From Caulochytrium protostelioides (taxonomy: Eukaryota; Chytridiomycota; Caulochytriomycetes; Caulochytriales; Caulochytriaceae), in NCBI GenBank assembly GCA_003615045.1, contig ML014229.1:1-59864 (forward strand): 59,864 nucleotides of DNA, given 5' to 3'. A model generated the notes under the pieces. The model was not told the DNA's origin. It did not search any database and saw nothing but the letters and a program-made list of their open reading frames with translations. Shown in pieces: positions 50,745 to 59,864 of the stretch. Made by a program: the position numbers and the translations under genes. The stretch's first letter is position 1, and the number at the start of each line of letters is the position of its first letter.

Positions 50745-51128
50745 CTAACGCGCACGCCATGTCCTCCATGGCGCCCCCCAGGGTCTTCCACAGAGGCCGG
50801 AGGCCGGAGCGCACTCGGGTCCGTGTCGAATGAGCCTGCCGACCACAGGCTGCAGGGGCGCTTGCCTGGGGTTGCGGCACAGCGCGATCGGACTGATGGG
50901 TAAGGCCAGACAGCGTCGGATGTTCAACGCGGCATTGCGATCGCGGTTCCTCAACTTGCCATGGGTGGCATCACCCCACCGCCAAGCTCGAACCTCGTTC
51001 CCCGGCCGTCGGCGTTGACCGGGGTGCAGGTGGATCATACTCGTCTGGGCATACCCTCCGGGGGTCCTGCGGACCCGGTTGACCAGCGTCGGCGCGGTCG
51101 AAGGAGCGCTTCGCGTTCCGCATCCCAT
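50745..51128 (-). pseudogene. Decayed Fanzor/TnpB-like nuclease C-terminus, copy A
   Basis: The 127-codon minus-strand frame contains NRDRNAALNIRRC (50919-50948), a perfect RuvC-III motif of the TnpB/Fanzor superfamily with the catalytic Asp intact (codon 50940-50942). The zinc-finger region just upstream (YAQTSMIHLHPGQRRR) keeps the TS and G-Q spacing of the family finger, but its cysteines are gone. An adjacent frame (50971-51321) carries VCPDEYDPPAP, resembling the DEY-TS lead-in, which suggests a frameshift. No RuvC-I/II or start is found before 51.5 kb. The 120 bases at 50841-50960 align gaplessly with copy B. The motif and duplication are direct observations; Fanzor identity is inferred. 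Confidence 0.55.
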
Positions 51129-53825
51129 GGCTGATGATGGACTGCACCCCTACAAGATCGGATGGTGCCGGGAATTGGTATACCGCTGGTCGCGTGCCTT
51201 GTGGTCCCGTGGCGCGCTCGTCGAGAGGCGTCATCAGTGGCAAGGGACCCGGTATGCCGCCCCCCCCGGCTCGATGGGCACGCCCGTACCCGGTCGTCTG
51301 ACGGGCCCGAGCCTTGCGCACGTCGATTCAAATCGATCCTTCCAGGGAACGTCCTGTTCATATGCCAACCCCACGCCTCGATCGGGCCCTTGTGACGGGT
51401 GTGGAACGCAAGGAAGTGAACGGCAACACAGGGAAGGGCACAAAGCTTCAAAGTGACGCGATCACTTCGGCACGATTGATCACGGCCTGGCTTCGCTCAT
51501 CGGACGGGACGAGGATATATCATCTTTTTGTTTGCGGCTGTATAAGTGACCATCTTCGTGTCACATCGAGTTCTGAAGCTTGACCGGGGCTTAGACAGAT
51601 CGATCGATCGTGAGCCTGATGCCCCTCCTGACATCTCCTCCAGGCGGCCGACACCACCACCCTCGGCCTTTGCCGTCACCGCAACCCACCATCGACCGCC
51701 CGTCCATACGACCCGCGGTAGCTCCACGTTAGCGACTCCCAGCACGCGTGCCGCAAAAAGTAATAGGTATGCCGGCATCATCGACATGATGGCGTGATGG
51801 CATCGACATGGCATGATTGCATGCGAACCGCTGGATCTGCAGCTCCCCCGACTCACGACTGTGGTATTTTTTTTCTGTGATTCTCTCTTGAACCCATGGC
51901 GCTCCTCCTGGCGTGCGGCGCGATTTGCTTGGCGCGCTCGATACCGACTCCACGGGCCGCATTGCACGATGCTGTGATTGGTCCTGACCGAGGTCTCGCT
52001 GTGACCATCACCGATGGCGGAGCCTGAACGCGTGGCTTCGCGCTTGGCTTCGACGTGTGGCGGATCGGACGGCCGGTCACGTGACCTGCGCTGCGTATGG
52101 AACGCTGGCCCTGCTGGCGTCGATGGTTCCGCGGGTTGTTGTGCGGCTGCACACCGTCGTGCCCCCCGAACGACGTGTGGCTCACTCGAGTCCCATTAAA
52201 ACCGATCCATCGGTCGGATCTGCCGCATGGCTTGCGGTCTGAAACACGCCTTCGACCCGCCGGCTCGATCCTGTTCGATCGGCTTCCTCTTCGACGGCGG
52301 AATCTGCCGTGGGACATGGGGGGCTTGGCATCCGATCCGGCCGGCGTTTGCCTTTCTTTCTGTTATGGCGCGTGTCACGATCCGCGGGTCGCCTGCCGCG
52401 ACGACGGCGGGCCCTCGTCCCGCATGGGTGCCTTCCATGCTTCCATTTCGATACCCATGAGGGTTCTGAGGGCCTTTTGGCCAACGATGTGATGTCGCCA
52501 TCGCTTCCCCCCCGGTCCCATGCCGATCGATCGTGATGCGCCTCGCCATGGTTTCACGGGACGCAACCCCGTGTCTGCGGTGGCGATCCACCGGTGCCAT
52601 CCACGGTTGCATGTCCAATGCCTGGTGGCCCGTCCGTGGCGGATCGTCGGCATGCGGCAACGCCACGGTTCGTTTTGGCCGCTCACGCGTCGTTGCGGCG
52701 ACCGGAGGATTGACGGGATCATGGTTCTGGGTGGGAACCATGCTGCATGATGACTATGCCCCTTCGATCGCTGATGGCCAACGGTGGCATGACGGCTGAT
52801 GCGGATGGGGGGCTCCATCGTGCCATTTCTCAAATTGCTCGGCGATTGGCCGTCGATGGCCTTCCCCCGGCTCATGATGGCCACACGGGGCGCACCTGAC
52901 ACACGAACGCCTGATCCCTGTGGCGGCGATCATGGTGACGCGGGTGGCGGATGGGCTAAGCGGCGGCGGCCATCGGGCGACGGCGACGGATGCTGTCGGC
53001 GATGGCGACCGCTGGGCGGTGGTGGCCGGTCGTCCTGGATCGCGGCTCGACCGCATGCCCGGCCACCGCACGCATGCCGAGCGCACGCATGCCGAGCGCC
53101 CGCATGCCCTATGCCAATGCCGACGTCGATGCCGATCCTCGCCACGTCGACGCCTCGCGGCGCTGTCCTGCCCGCCTGGCGGCCTCCTGTGCCCCGCCTG
53201 ACCAACGCGGGTCGCGGGTGCGACGACGGCTCACCGCTCTCGGGAAAATATGGCTCTGCTCTGCGCCCCGCGCGCGCCCCCTCGCGCCGGTCTGACCTGA
53301 CCTGACTTCATGGGCCATGGCTCATCGTTCATCGTGCGGGAATGGGAGGGCGCCGCCGCCGCCGCCGCCGCCGCCGCCTGATGGAACCGGTTGTCGCGGT
53401 CGCTGTCGACGTGGCGACGCCGCGATGTGGCGGGCGGGCGGCGGCGGCGGCGGCGGCGGCGACGGCGGCGGCGGCGGCGGCGGCCACGGGGCGGTGTGCG
53501 GCGGCATGGGCTCGACCCGGGGAGGTCGGCGGCACCATCGCCGTCCTCGGGACACGGCGGCCTCGCACCGTCGCCTCGCCTCGCACCATCGCCTCGCCTC
53601 CCGCTCACGACCCGGCGTCACCATCGACCACGACGTCCGCGGGGGCTCCTCCGCGTCCACCGGGCGGCCGCCCACGTTGGACACACCCCCGCACGCCCCG
53701 TCTCGCCGGTTCGACCCATCGAGCGCGAAGGGCCGAATGCTTCCGTTCCGTTCCCTTTCGGCGCGGCTCGGCTCGGCGATTGTCTCGTCTCGGCCGCCTG
53801 ACGCCTCCTCCCGGGGAGCCGCGAC

Positions 53826-53833
53826 TATATAAG
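53826..53833 (+). promoter_or_regulatory. TATA box
   Basis: TATATAAG on the plus strand in GC-rich context. The next gene, the AN1 protein, starts 775 bases downstream, which would need a long 5' UTR or a spliced leader exon. Confidence 0.4.
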
Positions 53834-54000
53834 CCGCGTGGACGTGGACGCCCCTCGTCGCTCCCGCTTCACCTGCTTGACACGGGTCCGTCGCTGCCCT
53901 CGACCGCGAACGCTCTCCCCCGACTCGCTCAACGTGGCCTTAGCCGCTTCGCCAATACACCCGCTCCTCCAACTGTCTGTCTGGGTGTCGTGGTCGCTGT

Positions 54001-54013
54001 CGTCGTTGTCGTT

Positions 54014-54045
<32 letters not shown>
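54001..54045. repeat. GTC/GTT triplet microsatellite
   Basis: About 14 near-perfect GTC units in non-coding sequence. Confidence 0.85.
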
Positions 54046-54607
54046 GTACTCACTCACCCGTCGCCATCGCCGTGGTTTTACTGGCGGTGACGCATCGTCT
54101 CGCGTGATCTCCACCATCGAGTGATCTCGTTCTTCCACCGTTTCACCGCACTTCTTCACCGCACGCAGCGCCGCGCAGCGCACCCAGCAAACACAGCGCC
54201 GCCCCCTCCTGCTTGGCCTTGTGCCACGTTGGAGATCACGGCTCCCGTTTGACGTGCCCGTCTGACAAGAGGCCCCCGCCGGGGAGCGCTCTCCACCCAT
54301 TCTCCTCATTCATAGTCATCCCATTCAGTGATCGCTTCATTCTCATCTTCATTCTCACGCAGAAATATCCATTCGGCACGCCCATCGCAATCCATTTCAC
54401 TGGGCACCCTTGTTAAGCACCTCTTTGTCTTTACTCGTCGTTCTCACCCAGTCCGACGCAGCTCCGAGCTCCGAGCCTTTCCTTGCCGCGATCTCGTGTG
54501 CGTACCTTGATCGCGAGCCCCTCAAACCTGCCCTTGATCGACTCGTTCTGGCAACTTTCCGCCTGAGACGTGCTATTCCCCTTCGCCCCGCCGTAGCGTG
54601 CCTCATC

Positions 54608-54910
54608 ATGTCGGCTGTGAACCCCTCCGTCGCTGCTCTGCAGGACACCGCCGCCTTGTCCTCGACACCATCGTCGTCGACGTCGACGCCCACGCCGGTT
54701 CGCAAGGGCCCGCCCAAGTGCCACACCGGCTGCGGGGAGCGTGCCGTCAAGATCGTTGGCACATGTCGTTACTGCTCGGCCAACTTTTGCTCGCGCCATC
54801 GCTTGCCTGAAGCCCACGCCTGCTCGAATTTGCAAGGGTGCCGCGATGAGTCGATCGCGAAGCTTGAACACAAACTGATCGGCGAGAAGTGCGTGGCCTC
54901 CAAGGTCTAA
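54608..54910 (+). CDS. AN1-type zinc-finger protein
   Basis: A 100-residue protein with one AN1 zinc finger: C38-x3-C42-x10-C53-x2-C56-x4-C61-x2-H64-x5-H70-x-C72, in GTCRYCSANFCSRHRLPEAH then CSNLQGC. AN1 proteins of this small type (yeast Tmc1/Cuz1 relatives) act with the proteasome and Cdc48 in metal or proteotoxic stress. The N-terminus is Ser/Thr/Pro-rich and disordered. The C-terminal IGEKCVASKV replaces the usual SERT tail. The first ATG (54608) is preceded by an open frame with no other ATG. No ubiquitin-like or A20 domain is present. Confidence 0.85.
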   Translation: MSAVNPSVAALQDTAALSSTPSSSTSTPTPVRKGPPKCHTGCGERAVKIVGTCRYCSANFCSRHRLPEAHACSNLQGCRDESIAKLEHKLIGEKCVASKV

Positions 54911-55657
54911 GTGCTTTCATGCAGCCGCTCGATACGGCATCCTCCCCGATGCCCGACTTTTTCACCAGTCGCCGAGCCGCACGGTGGCCTGCGTGTGAGG
55001 ACCCTCCCCGATCGTTATGTTTGGCTCAGGCCGATGATCACCTGGTCGTATGCGGCGGAACTAGGTCCATCGGACGCTGAGTGCGTCCTGATGGGTACCT
55101 GGTCGTTCCGATTTTGCTCCTTTTTTTTTTCTTCCTTTTTTATACGATTTTTTTTCTTTTTTTTTCTTCTTCACAGGCTGTGATGGTTGGTGGGGCCTCT
55201 CTCTGCGATGGGTCCCGCCTGATCTTGCCTCGTCTCGTCGTGCCGCGGTTCATCGCGATCGCGATCGCGATCGCGTCGCGCCGTCGACTCTCTTTGCTAA
55301 TCTCCTTTTGCCTTTGTTGTCCTCTTTTCTATATGATGTCCCTTTTCATGTGTCACGTTCAGATATGGTCTGCGGTCTCCGCCCGAAGAAACCACCAGGA
55401 GACGTGTGGTCGCCGGTGGGCTCGTCTGGATGCGGTCGGCGATCGGCCGCCTACCCCCGCCGGGAGAAGGCAGGGCGAGCAAGAGCGTAGGGGATGTGGC
55501 TCGGCCACCAACATAACATTGGGCCCGAAAAGGCGGCGTGGCGGGGTGTTTGTGCGACCTCGGGATGCATAGCATCGGTCCGCCATCGCTTGACTCGGCG
55601 TCGGGGCGTCAGCAAGCCGTGGGCTGCTGAGCACGTGAATGAACCAGCTGTTCGAGT

Positions 55658-55715
55658 GACTAGCTGGCTGGCTAGCTGGCTGGCTAGCTAGCTAGCTAGC
55701 TGGCTGGCGGGCGGG
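55658..55715. repeat. CTGG/CTAG tandem tetranucleotide repeat
   Basis: About 14 units mixing CTGG and CTAG, grading into GGGC units. Non-coding. Confidence 0.85.
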
Positions 55716-56331
55716 CGGGCTGCGATGCGATGCGCAAGCCCATGCCTCCATCTCGCCTCTCTCCATCGCGGGTCCAGCCGCGCAGGGGGTCGGAGAGGCC
55801 AGCGTGGGCGCGTGGGCGCCAGAAGGACGCACCACGGATCGCGGAGCGGTCGGTCGGCCGCCGGGTGATCGACGACGACGCGTTCCGCGACTCTCCTTCC
55901 CGTCGTGGGATGGAGGGCGATGGGCAGACGAGAGCGTGGATCGTCCGAGGAGGCCGCGGGCGGCGACGCGCGTGGCGGCAGGGATGAGCCCGGGTGACGC
56001 CGTGACGCGCCGGCCACGCAGCGGTTGAACGAGGCGGGCTGCCCGTCGTTGGGTCGCGTCGGATCGCGTCCGACTCCGTCAGAGCGGGCGAGCAAACCGC
56101 GGGGGGCCCTTCCACGGATCCCACGATCGGACCCCGTCTCGCCATCGGCGCGTGGCCGAACCTGCTCCATTCCGCGGGATCCGCCATCGCATCGGATCGC
56201 GGTCGTCCTAAGCTCGCGAGGGCATCACGACCAACCGCGACCGCCGATTCCGATCCCTTCGCCTCGGCGTGAATCGCTCGCCCATCTACCAGATAGAGAC
56301 CGTTTCTATTTCAAACAGAACAGGGGGGACG

Positions 56332-56337
56332 TTTATT
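56332..56337 (-). terminator. Polyadenylation signal of the DPP IV gene
   Basis: AATAAA on the minus strand, 38 bases beyond the stop codon. Confidence 0.55.
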
Positions 56338-56374
56338 AGAGACCTCAGAGGGAGGCGATGCGGGCGAGGGCCAC

Positions 56375-59300
56375 TTATTGCGCCAGCACATAGTAGGGCT
56401 CGATCGGGGTCGCGTGGCGGTACGTCTCCAGATCGGCGAGCAAGCGGCGCCACGCGCGGTCCTCGACGTTCATGACGGGGGTGGACGAGGCCGACGCGTC
56501 GCTCGACGACGCCGTCGGCTTCGGCGCAGACATTCCGTCGATCGCCGGGTCGGCCGCACCGGGGGCATCGTTGGCGGCCAGGAGGGCGGCCTTCTGGGCC
56601 TGCTCGCGCAGGGCCTCCTTGGCGCGCTCGATGGCTTCCTCGCGCTCGACGCGGGCGGCCTGCTCGTCCACGGCGATGCTGAGGACGCGGTCGCGGACAT
56701 GGGCATTAAGCCATCGCCGCATCAGGCGGTAGATCTCGAGGCGGGCCGCGCCGTTCTGGATCGAGTGGTCGTTGTCCGGGTACAGCTGCAGGTCGTAGTT
56801 GTGGACGCGCTCGCGCGTCAGCTGCCAGACGAGGTCGGCCGAGTTCTGCATGTGGACATTGTCGTCGGCCATGCCGTGCACGAGCAGGTACGGCTGCCGG
56901 TGGAACCCGCCGAGGCGGCTCACGCGCGACCGCTCGTAGCCCGTCGGATTCTGCTCCGGCGTCTTCATGAAGCGCTCCGTGTACATCGAGTCATAGTACT
57001 CCCAGTCGGCCACCGGCGCAACAGAAACCCCTGCGGAGATGATAGCGTCGTCACGCTCCAGGACCTTGGCGGTCATGAACCCGCCGAAACTCCATCCCCA
57101 GATCGCGATGCGGGTGGGGTCGACCAGGTCCGGGAACTGCGTGGCGAGCCACTTGGCCGCGGCGATCTGGTCGCTGACCTCGTCGTCGCCGAGGTGGCGC
57201 GACACGGTCGAGCGGAAGGCACGGCCTTCGAACCCGGTGCCGCGGCCATCCACGATGAGCACCACATAGCCCTCGGCCGAGGACATGGCCGTCATGTAGT
57301 CCACAGTGTACTGGCGCGTCACGAGCTGCGAGCCCGGGCCGCCATAGACCTTCATGAGCACGGGCAGGCCGGTGCGCGGGCGGAAGGTCGTGTTGGCCTG
57401 CAATGCGCCGCCGTTCCAGTCGGCCGTCAGGGGCGGGCCGTCCGGCGAGGCGGCAGCGGCGGCGGCGGCGGCGTCAACGGCGGCGACGGCGGCGGTGGCC
57501 GGCGAGGCGGACGCGACCTCGGCCCGCGCGGCGTCGGCGCGCTCCTGGGCGTCACGCAGCAGCGCGGCCTGCTCGCGGCGCTGGCGGTTGAGCCGCCGCT
57601 TGTAGTCGGCGGGCACGATGAGGCGGGCATTCATGAACCCGCCGACGGCGTTCGGGATACGGAGGAAGGTGATGCTGGGCAACGAATAGGCGGCGATCGC
57701 CTGGCGGCTCCGCTGGTTGTCGTTGACGACGGCGGACCAGTCAATCGTGTCGGTGCGTAGCATGTCGCTGCGCGGCATGTCCGGGCCCTCGTACTTAAGC
57801 AGATAGAAGGTGCAGCGCGGGCTGAACACGGCGTTGTAAAGTCCCGTCTCGGGGCCGGTCGGATGGGCCTCGAGCTTGGGGTCCATGGGCTGGAAGACCT
57901 GGTTGGCGGGCGCCGGGGCGGGCGGGACCTGCTGCGGGTGGGGCGGCGTCAGCGGATGCACGACGTGGGGCGGGCGGTTGGGCGCGTCGGGGCCCGCGGC
58001 CTCCTGGGGCAGGGCCGTGCGATAGATGTGGCGCTGGGTCGAGTCCACGTAGCGGTGCGCGTTGTTGCCGAGCGGCACGACGAGCGTGCTGCGGTAGTAG
58101 ACCCATCCCGCGCGTTCGTCGACGCCAATGATCTCGGTGACCTCGCTGTGGGCATCTTCCTGCGTCTGGCCCGTGAGCCACGCGGCGGGCGTCGCGTCGC
58201 CGACGTCGGCGTAGTACGCGATGTGAGTAAAGCCCGCGTCGGTCTCCTTGAGCTCCAGGTAGCCCGCGCGTTTGCGCGGCGCCGGCCGCTCGGCCGTGGT
58301 GGCGGTGGCGTTCGGCATCAGCGTGGCTGGGTCGCGGAGCAGCGTGAGCGGCTGCAGCATGCTGAACCACGCGCCGTCCGGGGTCGTCTCGTTGCGGACA
58401 AGCTGTGGCTTCCACGCGACGGACGGCGCGTCGCCGGCCGCCGCGGTCTCGGTGCGCGTCACGAGGAAGAGCTGCTGGTGGTCCTGGACCCGGTTCATCG
58501 TGCGCACGAGGAACCGGTCGGTGTCGATCCACGTCAGCTCCGTGAATAAGCGCTCGCGCATCGTAGCGTTGGCGCTCGGCGATTCGTCGAAGGGCGGGAA
58601 CTCCACGACGACATTGGCCTCCGGGTCGATCCCGGCATCGAACGTCTCGCGGCGCTCGTGAGGGCGCTTGCTCATGCGTGAGCTCGTGCCATCGGTCGTG
58701 CCGTTCTCAGCCTCGTCGCCATCCGTCTGGTCGCCATCCGCCTGGTCGCCATCGGCCTTCGTGCCATCAGTCTTGGCCCGATCGGCCTGAGCGCCCCCCG
58801 TGCCCGGGGTCGCCACCCACAGGGCCACCACGGGGTTCGGCGCGCCCGACTTTGGATACTTGACCGTCAGATCCACCGGGTAGTTGTTGTCCGACTGCAT
58901 GAACTTCTGCAAGCGGTAGACGGGCACGTCGGTCTCGTTGAACTTGAGGTACGCGATGTGGCGCGCGTCCGGGCTGAACCACAGCGCCGTGTGGGACGCC
59001 AGGATCTCTTCTTCGTAGACCCAGTCGGCGATGCCGTTGATCATGTTCTTGCTGCCGTCACGCGTGACGCGGATCTCGGCGCCACCATGCGCTGCGTCCA
59101 CCGTGACATACAGGTCGTTGTCGCGGACCCAGGCGACCGTGTTGCCGGTCGGGCCGAACTGCAGCAGCGACGTCTTGCCGGCGCCGAGCTCGCCATCAAT
59201 CACCTTGTCCGGCTTCGACTGCGGCAGCGCCGTGAGCGCGTTGGTCTCGCGGTCAAGCACAAAGTAGTTGACAAAGAAGGAGTGCCGCCAGCCGCTCTCG

Positions 59301-59864
59301 AAGTCGGTGCTGAACACGATGCGGCGCTCGTCGGGGGACACGGTGAACTTCATGTAGGACAGCGCGTCGCCCGACGGCAGCTTGAGCTTGCTCGGGTCGG
59401 CGAGCGTGACGTGCGGCACGGCGGCATCCATGTGCGCCACGTGGATCAGGCCGCCCTGCGAGGCGTAGTAGCTGCCGTCGGGGCGATCGAACCCCGCCCA
59501 CGGGAACGTGGCGTCGCCCAGCGACGGCTGGTAGCCCCAGGAGATCGCGGCCTCGAAGTTGAGCGGCGGCTTGTCGGTCGCCTCCGCCAGCGCCTCGGCC
59601 GCGATCTGCGTGCGGGCTTCGGCGACCGCCGCGAGCCGCGCCGCGTTGCTGAGATGGGCCAGGGACGCCGTCGCCGCGCTGGGCGGCTTGACGGCGACAA
59701 GGATGATGAGCGCCAGGATCGAGCCGAGCAGCAGCATGATGACGAGCGGGGAGCGGCTGAGCGCCGGCCAGCGGCGGCGCCAGGCGGCGGCCCAGCCCGC
59801 GGGCCCGCCGGTGCCGGCGCCGCCCGCGGCGGAGCGGCTGCTGGCGGGCGGCCGCCGCGGCGGG
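56375..59864 (-). CDS. Dipeptidyl peptidase IV-type serine protease (S9B), 5' partial
   Basis: A Ste13/Dap2-type membrane protease that removes X-Pro/X-Ala dipeptides in late Golgi or vacuole. The frame is open to the right edge, so the N-terminus is missing. The visible sequence starts with an Arg/Ala-rich cytosolic tail, then a membrane span (MLLLGSILALIILVAV), a type II anchor; more than 1160 residues in total. An eight-blade propeller region carries the substrate-binding double-Glu motif WVYEEEILAS. The catalytic triad is Ser in GWSFGG (codon 57089-57091), Asp in MADDNVH (codon 56864-56866) and His in DNDHSI (codon 56765-56767). Inserts specific to this gene are an Asp-Gly-Ala/Lys repeat loop (58690-58790), an Ala-rich loop (57460-57530) and a charged C-terminal extension. 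ATG 59735-59737 is internal because it lies inside the anchor. Confidence 0.93.
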   Translation of the reverse strand, partial: PPRRPPASSRSAAGGAGTGGPAGWAAAWRRRWPALSRSPLVIMLLLGSILALIILVAVKPPSAATASLAHLSNAARLAAVAEARTQIAAEALAEATDKPPLNFEAAISWGYQPSLGDATFPWAGFDRPDGSYYASQGGLIHVAHMDAAVPHVTLADPSKLKLPSGDALSYMKFTVSPDERRIVFSTDFESGWRHSFFVNYFVLDRETNALTALPQSKPDKVIDGELGAGKTSLLQFGPTGNTVAWVRDNDLYVTVDAAHGGAEIRVTRDGSKNMINGIADWVYEEEILASHTALWFSPDARHIAYLKFNETDVPVYRLQKFMQSDNNYPVDLTVKYPKSGAPNPVVALWVATPGTGGAQADRAKTDGTKADGDQADGDQTDGDEAENGTTDGTSSRMSKRPHERRETFDAGIDPEANVVVEFPPFDESPSANATMRERLFTELTWIDTDRFLVRTMNRVQDHQQLFLVTRTETAAAGDAPSVAWKPQLVRNETTPDGAWFSMLQPLTLLRDPATLMPNATATTAERPAPRKRAGYLELKETDAGFTHIAYYADVGDATPAAWLTGQTQEDAHSEVTEIIGVDERAGWVYYRSTLVVPLGNNAHRYVDSTQRHIYRTALPQEAAGPDAPNRPPHVVHPLTPPHPQQVPPAPAPANQVFQPMDPKLEAHPTGPETGLYNAVFSPRCTFYLLKYEGPDMPRSDMLRTDTIDWSAVVNDNQRSRQAIAAYSLPSITFLRIPNAVGGFMNARLIVPADYKRRLNRQRREQAALLRDAQERADAARAEVASASPATAAVAAVDAAAAAAAASPDGPPLTADWNGGALQANTTFRPRTGLPVLMKVYGGPGSQLVTRQYTVDYMTAMSSAEGYVVLIVDGRGTGFEGRAFRSTVSRHLGDDEVSDQIAAAKWLATQFPDLVDPTRIAIWGWSFGGFMTAKVLERDDAIISAGVSVAPVADWEYYDSMYTERFMKTPEQNPTGYERSRVSRLGGFHRQPYLLVHGMADDNVHMQNSADLVWQLTRERVHNYDLQLYPDNDHSIQNGAARLEIYRLMRRWLNAHVRDRVLSIAVDEQAARVEREEAIERAKEALREQAQKAALLAANDAPGAADPAIDGMSAPKPTASSSDASASSTPVMNVEDRAWRRLLADLETYRHATPIEPYYVLAQ

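Larger units (their letters stand above)
51129..54607. other. Gene-poor stretch before the AN1 gene
   Basis: 3.5 kb without a supported gene. It includes possible remains of Fanzor-like copy A (to about 51470), many ATGG/GATCG-rich short repeats (51.9-53.1 kb), GCC/GGC triplet runs (53352-53378 and 53437-53482), a TATA box (53826) and a GTC triplet run (54001-54045). Confidence 0.5.
54911..56374. other. Intergenic: 3' flanks of the AN1 and DPP IV genes
   Basis: 1.46 kb between convergent genes. It holds a T/C tract ending in CAG (55117-55176) that looks like a splice acceptor, a GATCGC run (55255-55275) and a CTGG/CTAG tandem repeat (55658-55715). Frames are short or T-run artefacts. Confidence 0.5.

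Noticed and set aside
55081..55572. 163-codon plus-strand frame with a hydrophobic Phe/Leu stretch
   Set aside because: The hydrophobic part is only the T-run; no family features.

Overview
The window is nuclear DNA from a very GC-rich, intron-poor fungus. Evidence for a fungus: an Oca6-type phosphatase-like protein, a Fat1-type fatty-acid transporter, a Ste13/Dap2-type dipeptidyl aminopeptidase and a Xi-class glutathione transferase, mixed with general eukaryotic genes (RFC4, COPB2, GET4, AAR2, glucosidase II). There are no bacterial operons or Shine-Dalgarno sites. Genes are on both strands with intergenic gaps of 0.1-1.5 kb. Composition and compactness suggest an early-diverging (chytrid-like) or smut-like lineage; the sequence alone does not settle which.

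Layout. 1-32 kb is a dense housekeeping region: EBP1/PA2G4-like (5' end outside the window), glucosidase II alpha, coproporphyrinogen oxidase, FKBP12, a membrane-anchored GH26-like glycosidase, COA6, an arginine/aspartate-rich orphan, a FAT1/FATP acyl-CoA synthetase, an FMP32/MCUR1-type protein, GET4, a small coiled-coil orphan, a 1245-residue orphan, RFC4 and AAR2. 32-41 kb holds COPB2 with a huge low-complexity tail, a mitochondrial Xi-class glutathione transferase and an OCA6-like pseudophosphatase. From 41.2 kb the sequence changes: GC drops visibly, long open frames vanish, and two decayed gene ends appear (near 43.9 and 50.9 kb) that share a Fanzor/TnpB-like RuvC-III motif. CMC4, a DHHC palmitoyltransferase, a pure AT/GA microsatellite and a low-GC, apparently secreted 773-residue orphan lie among them. 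After 54.6 kb the GC-rich pattern returns with an AN1 zinc-finger gene and a large dipeptidyl peptidase IV running off the right edge.

Four genes show introns, all close to the start codon: COPB2 (an exon of just ATG), FKBP12 (after an internal Met), FAT1 (after 21 codons) and the glutathione transferase (after 46 codons). Two of these first exons encode mitochondrial-presequence-like peptides, so models that begin at the first ATG of the long frame would miss both start codon and targeting. Mitochondrial functions recur (COA6, CMC4, coproporphyrinogen oxidase, FMP32, glutathione transferase), as do secretory-pathway functions (glucosidase II, COPB2, GET4, DPP IV, DHHC), but nothing indicates co-regulated clusters.

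All assignments come from reading translations and recalled family motifs; no database search was run.
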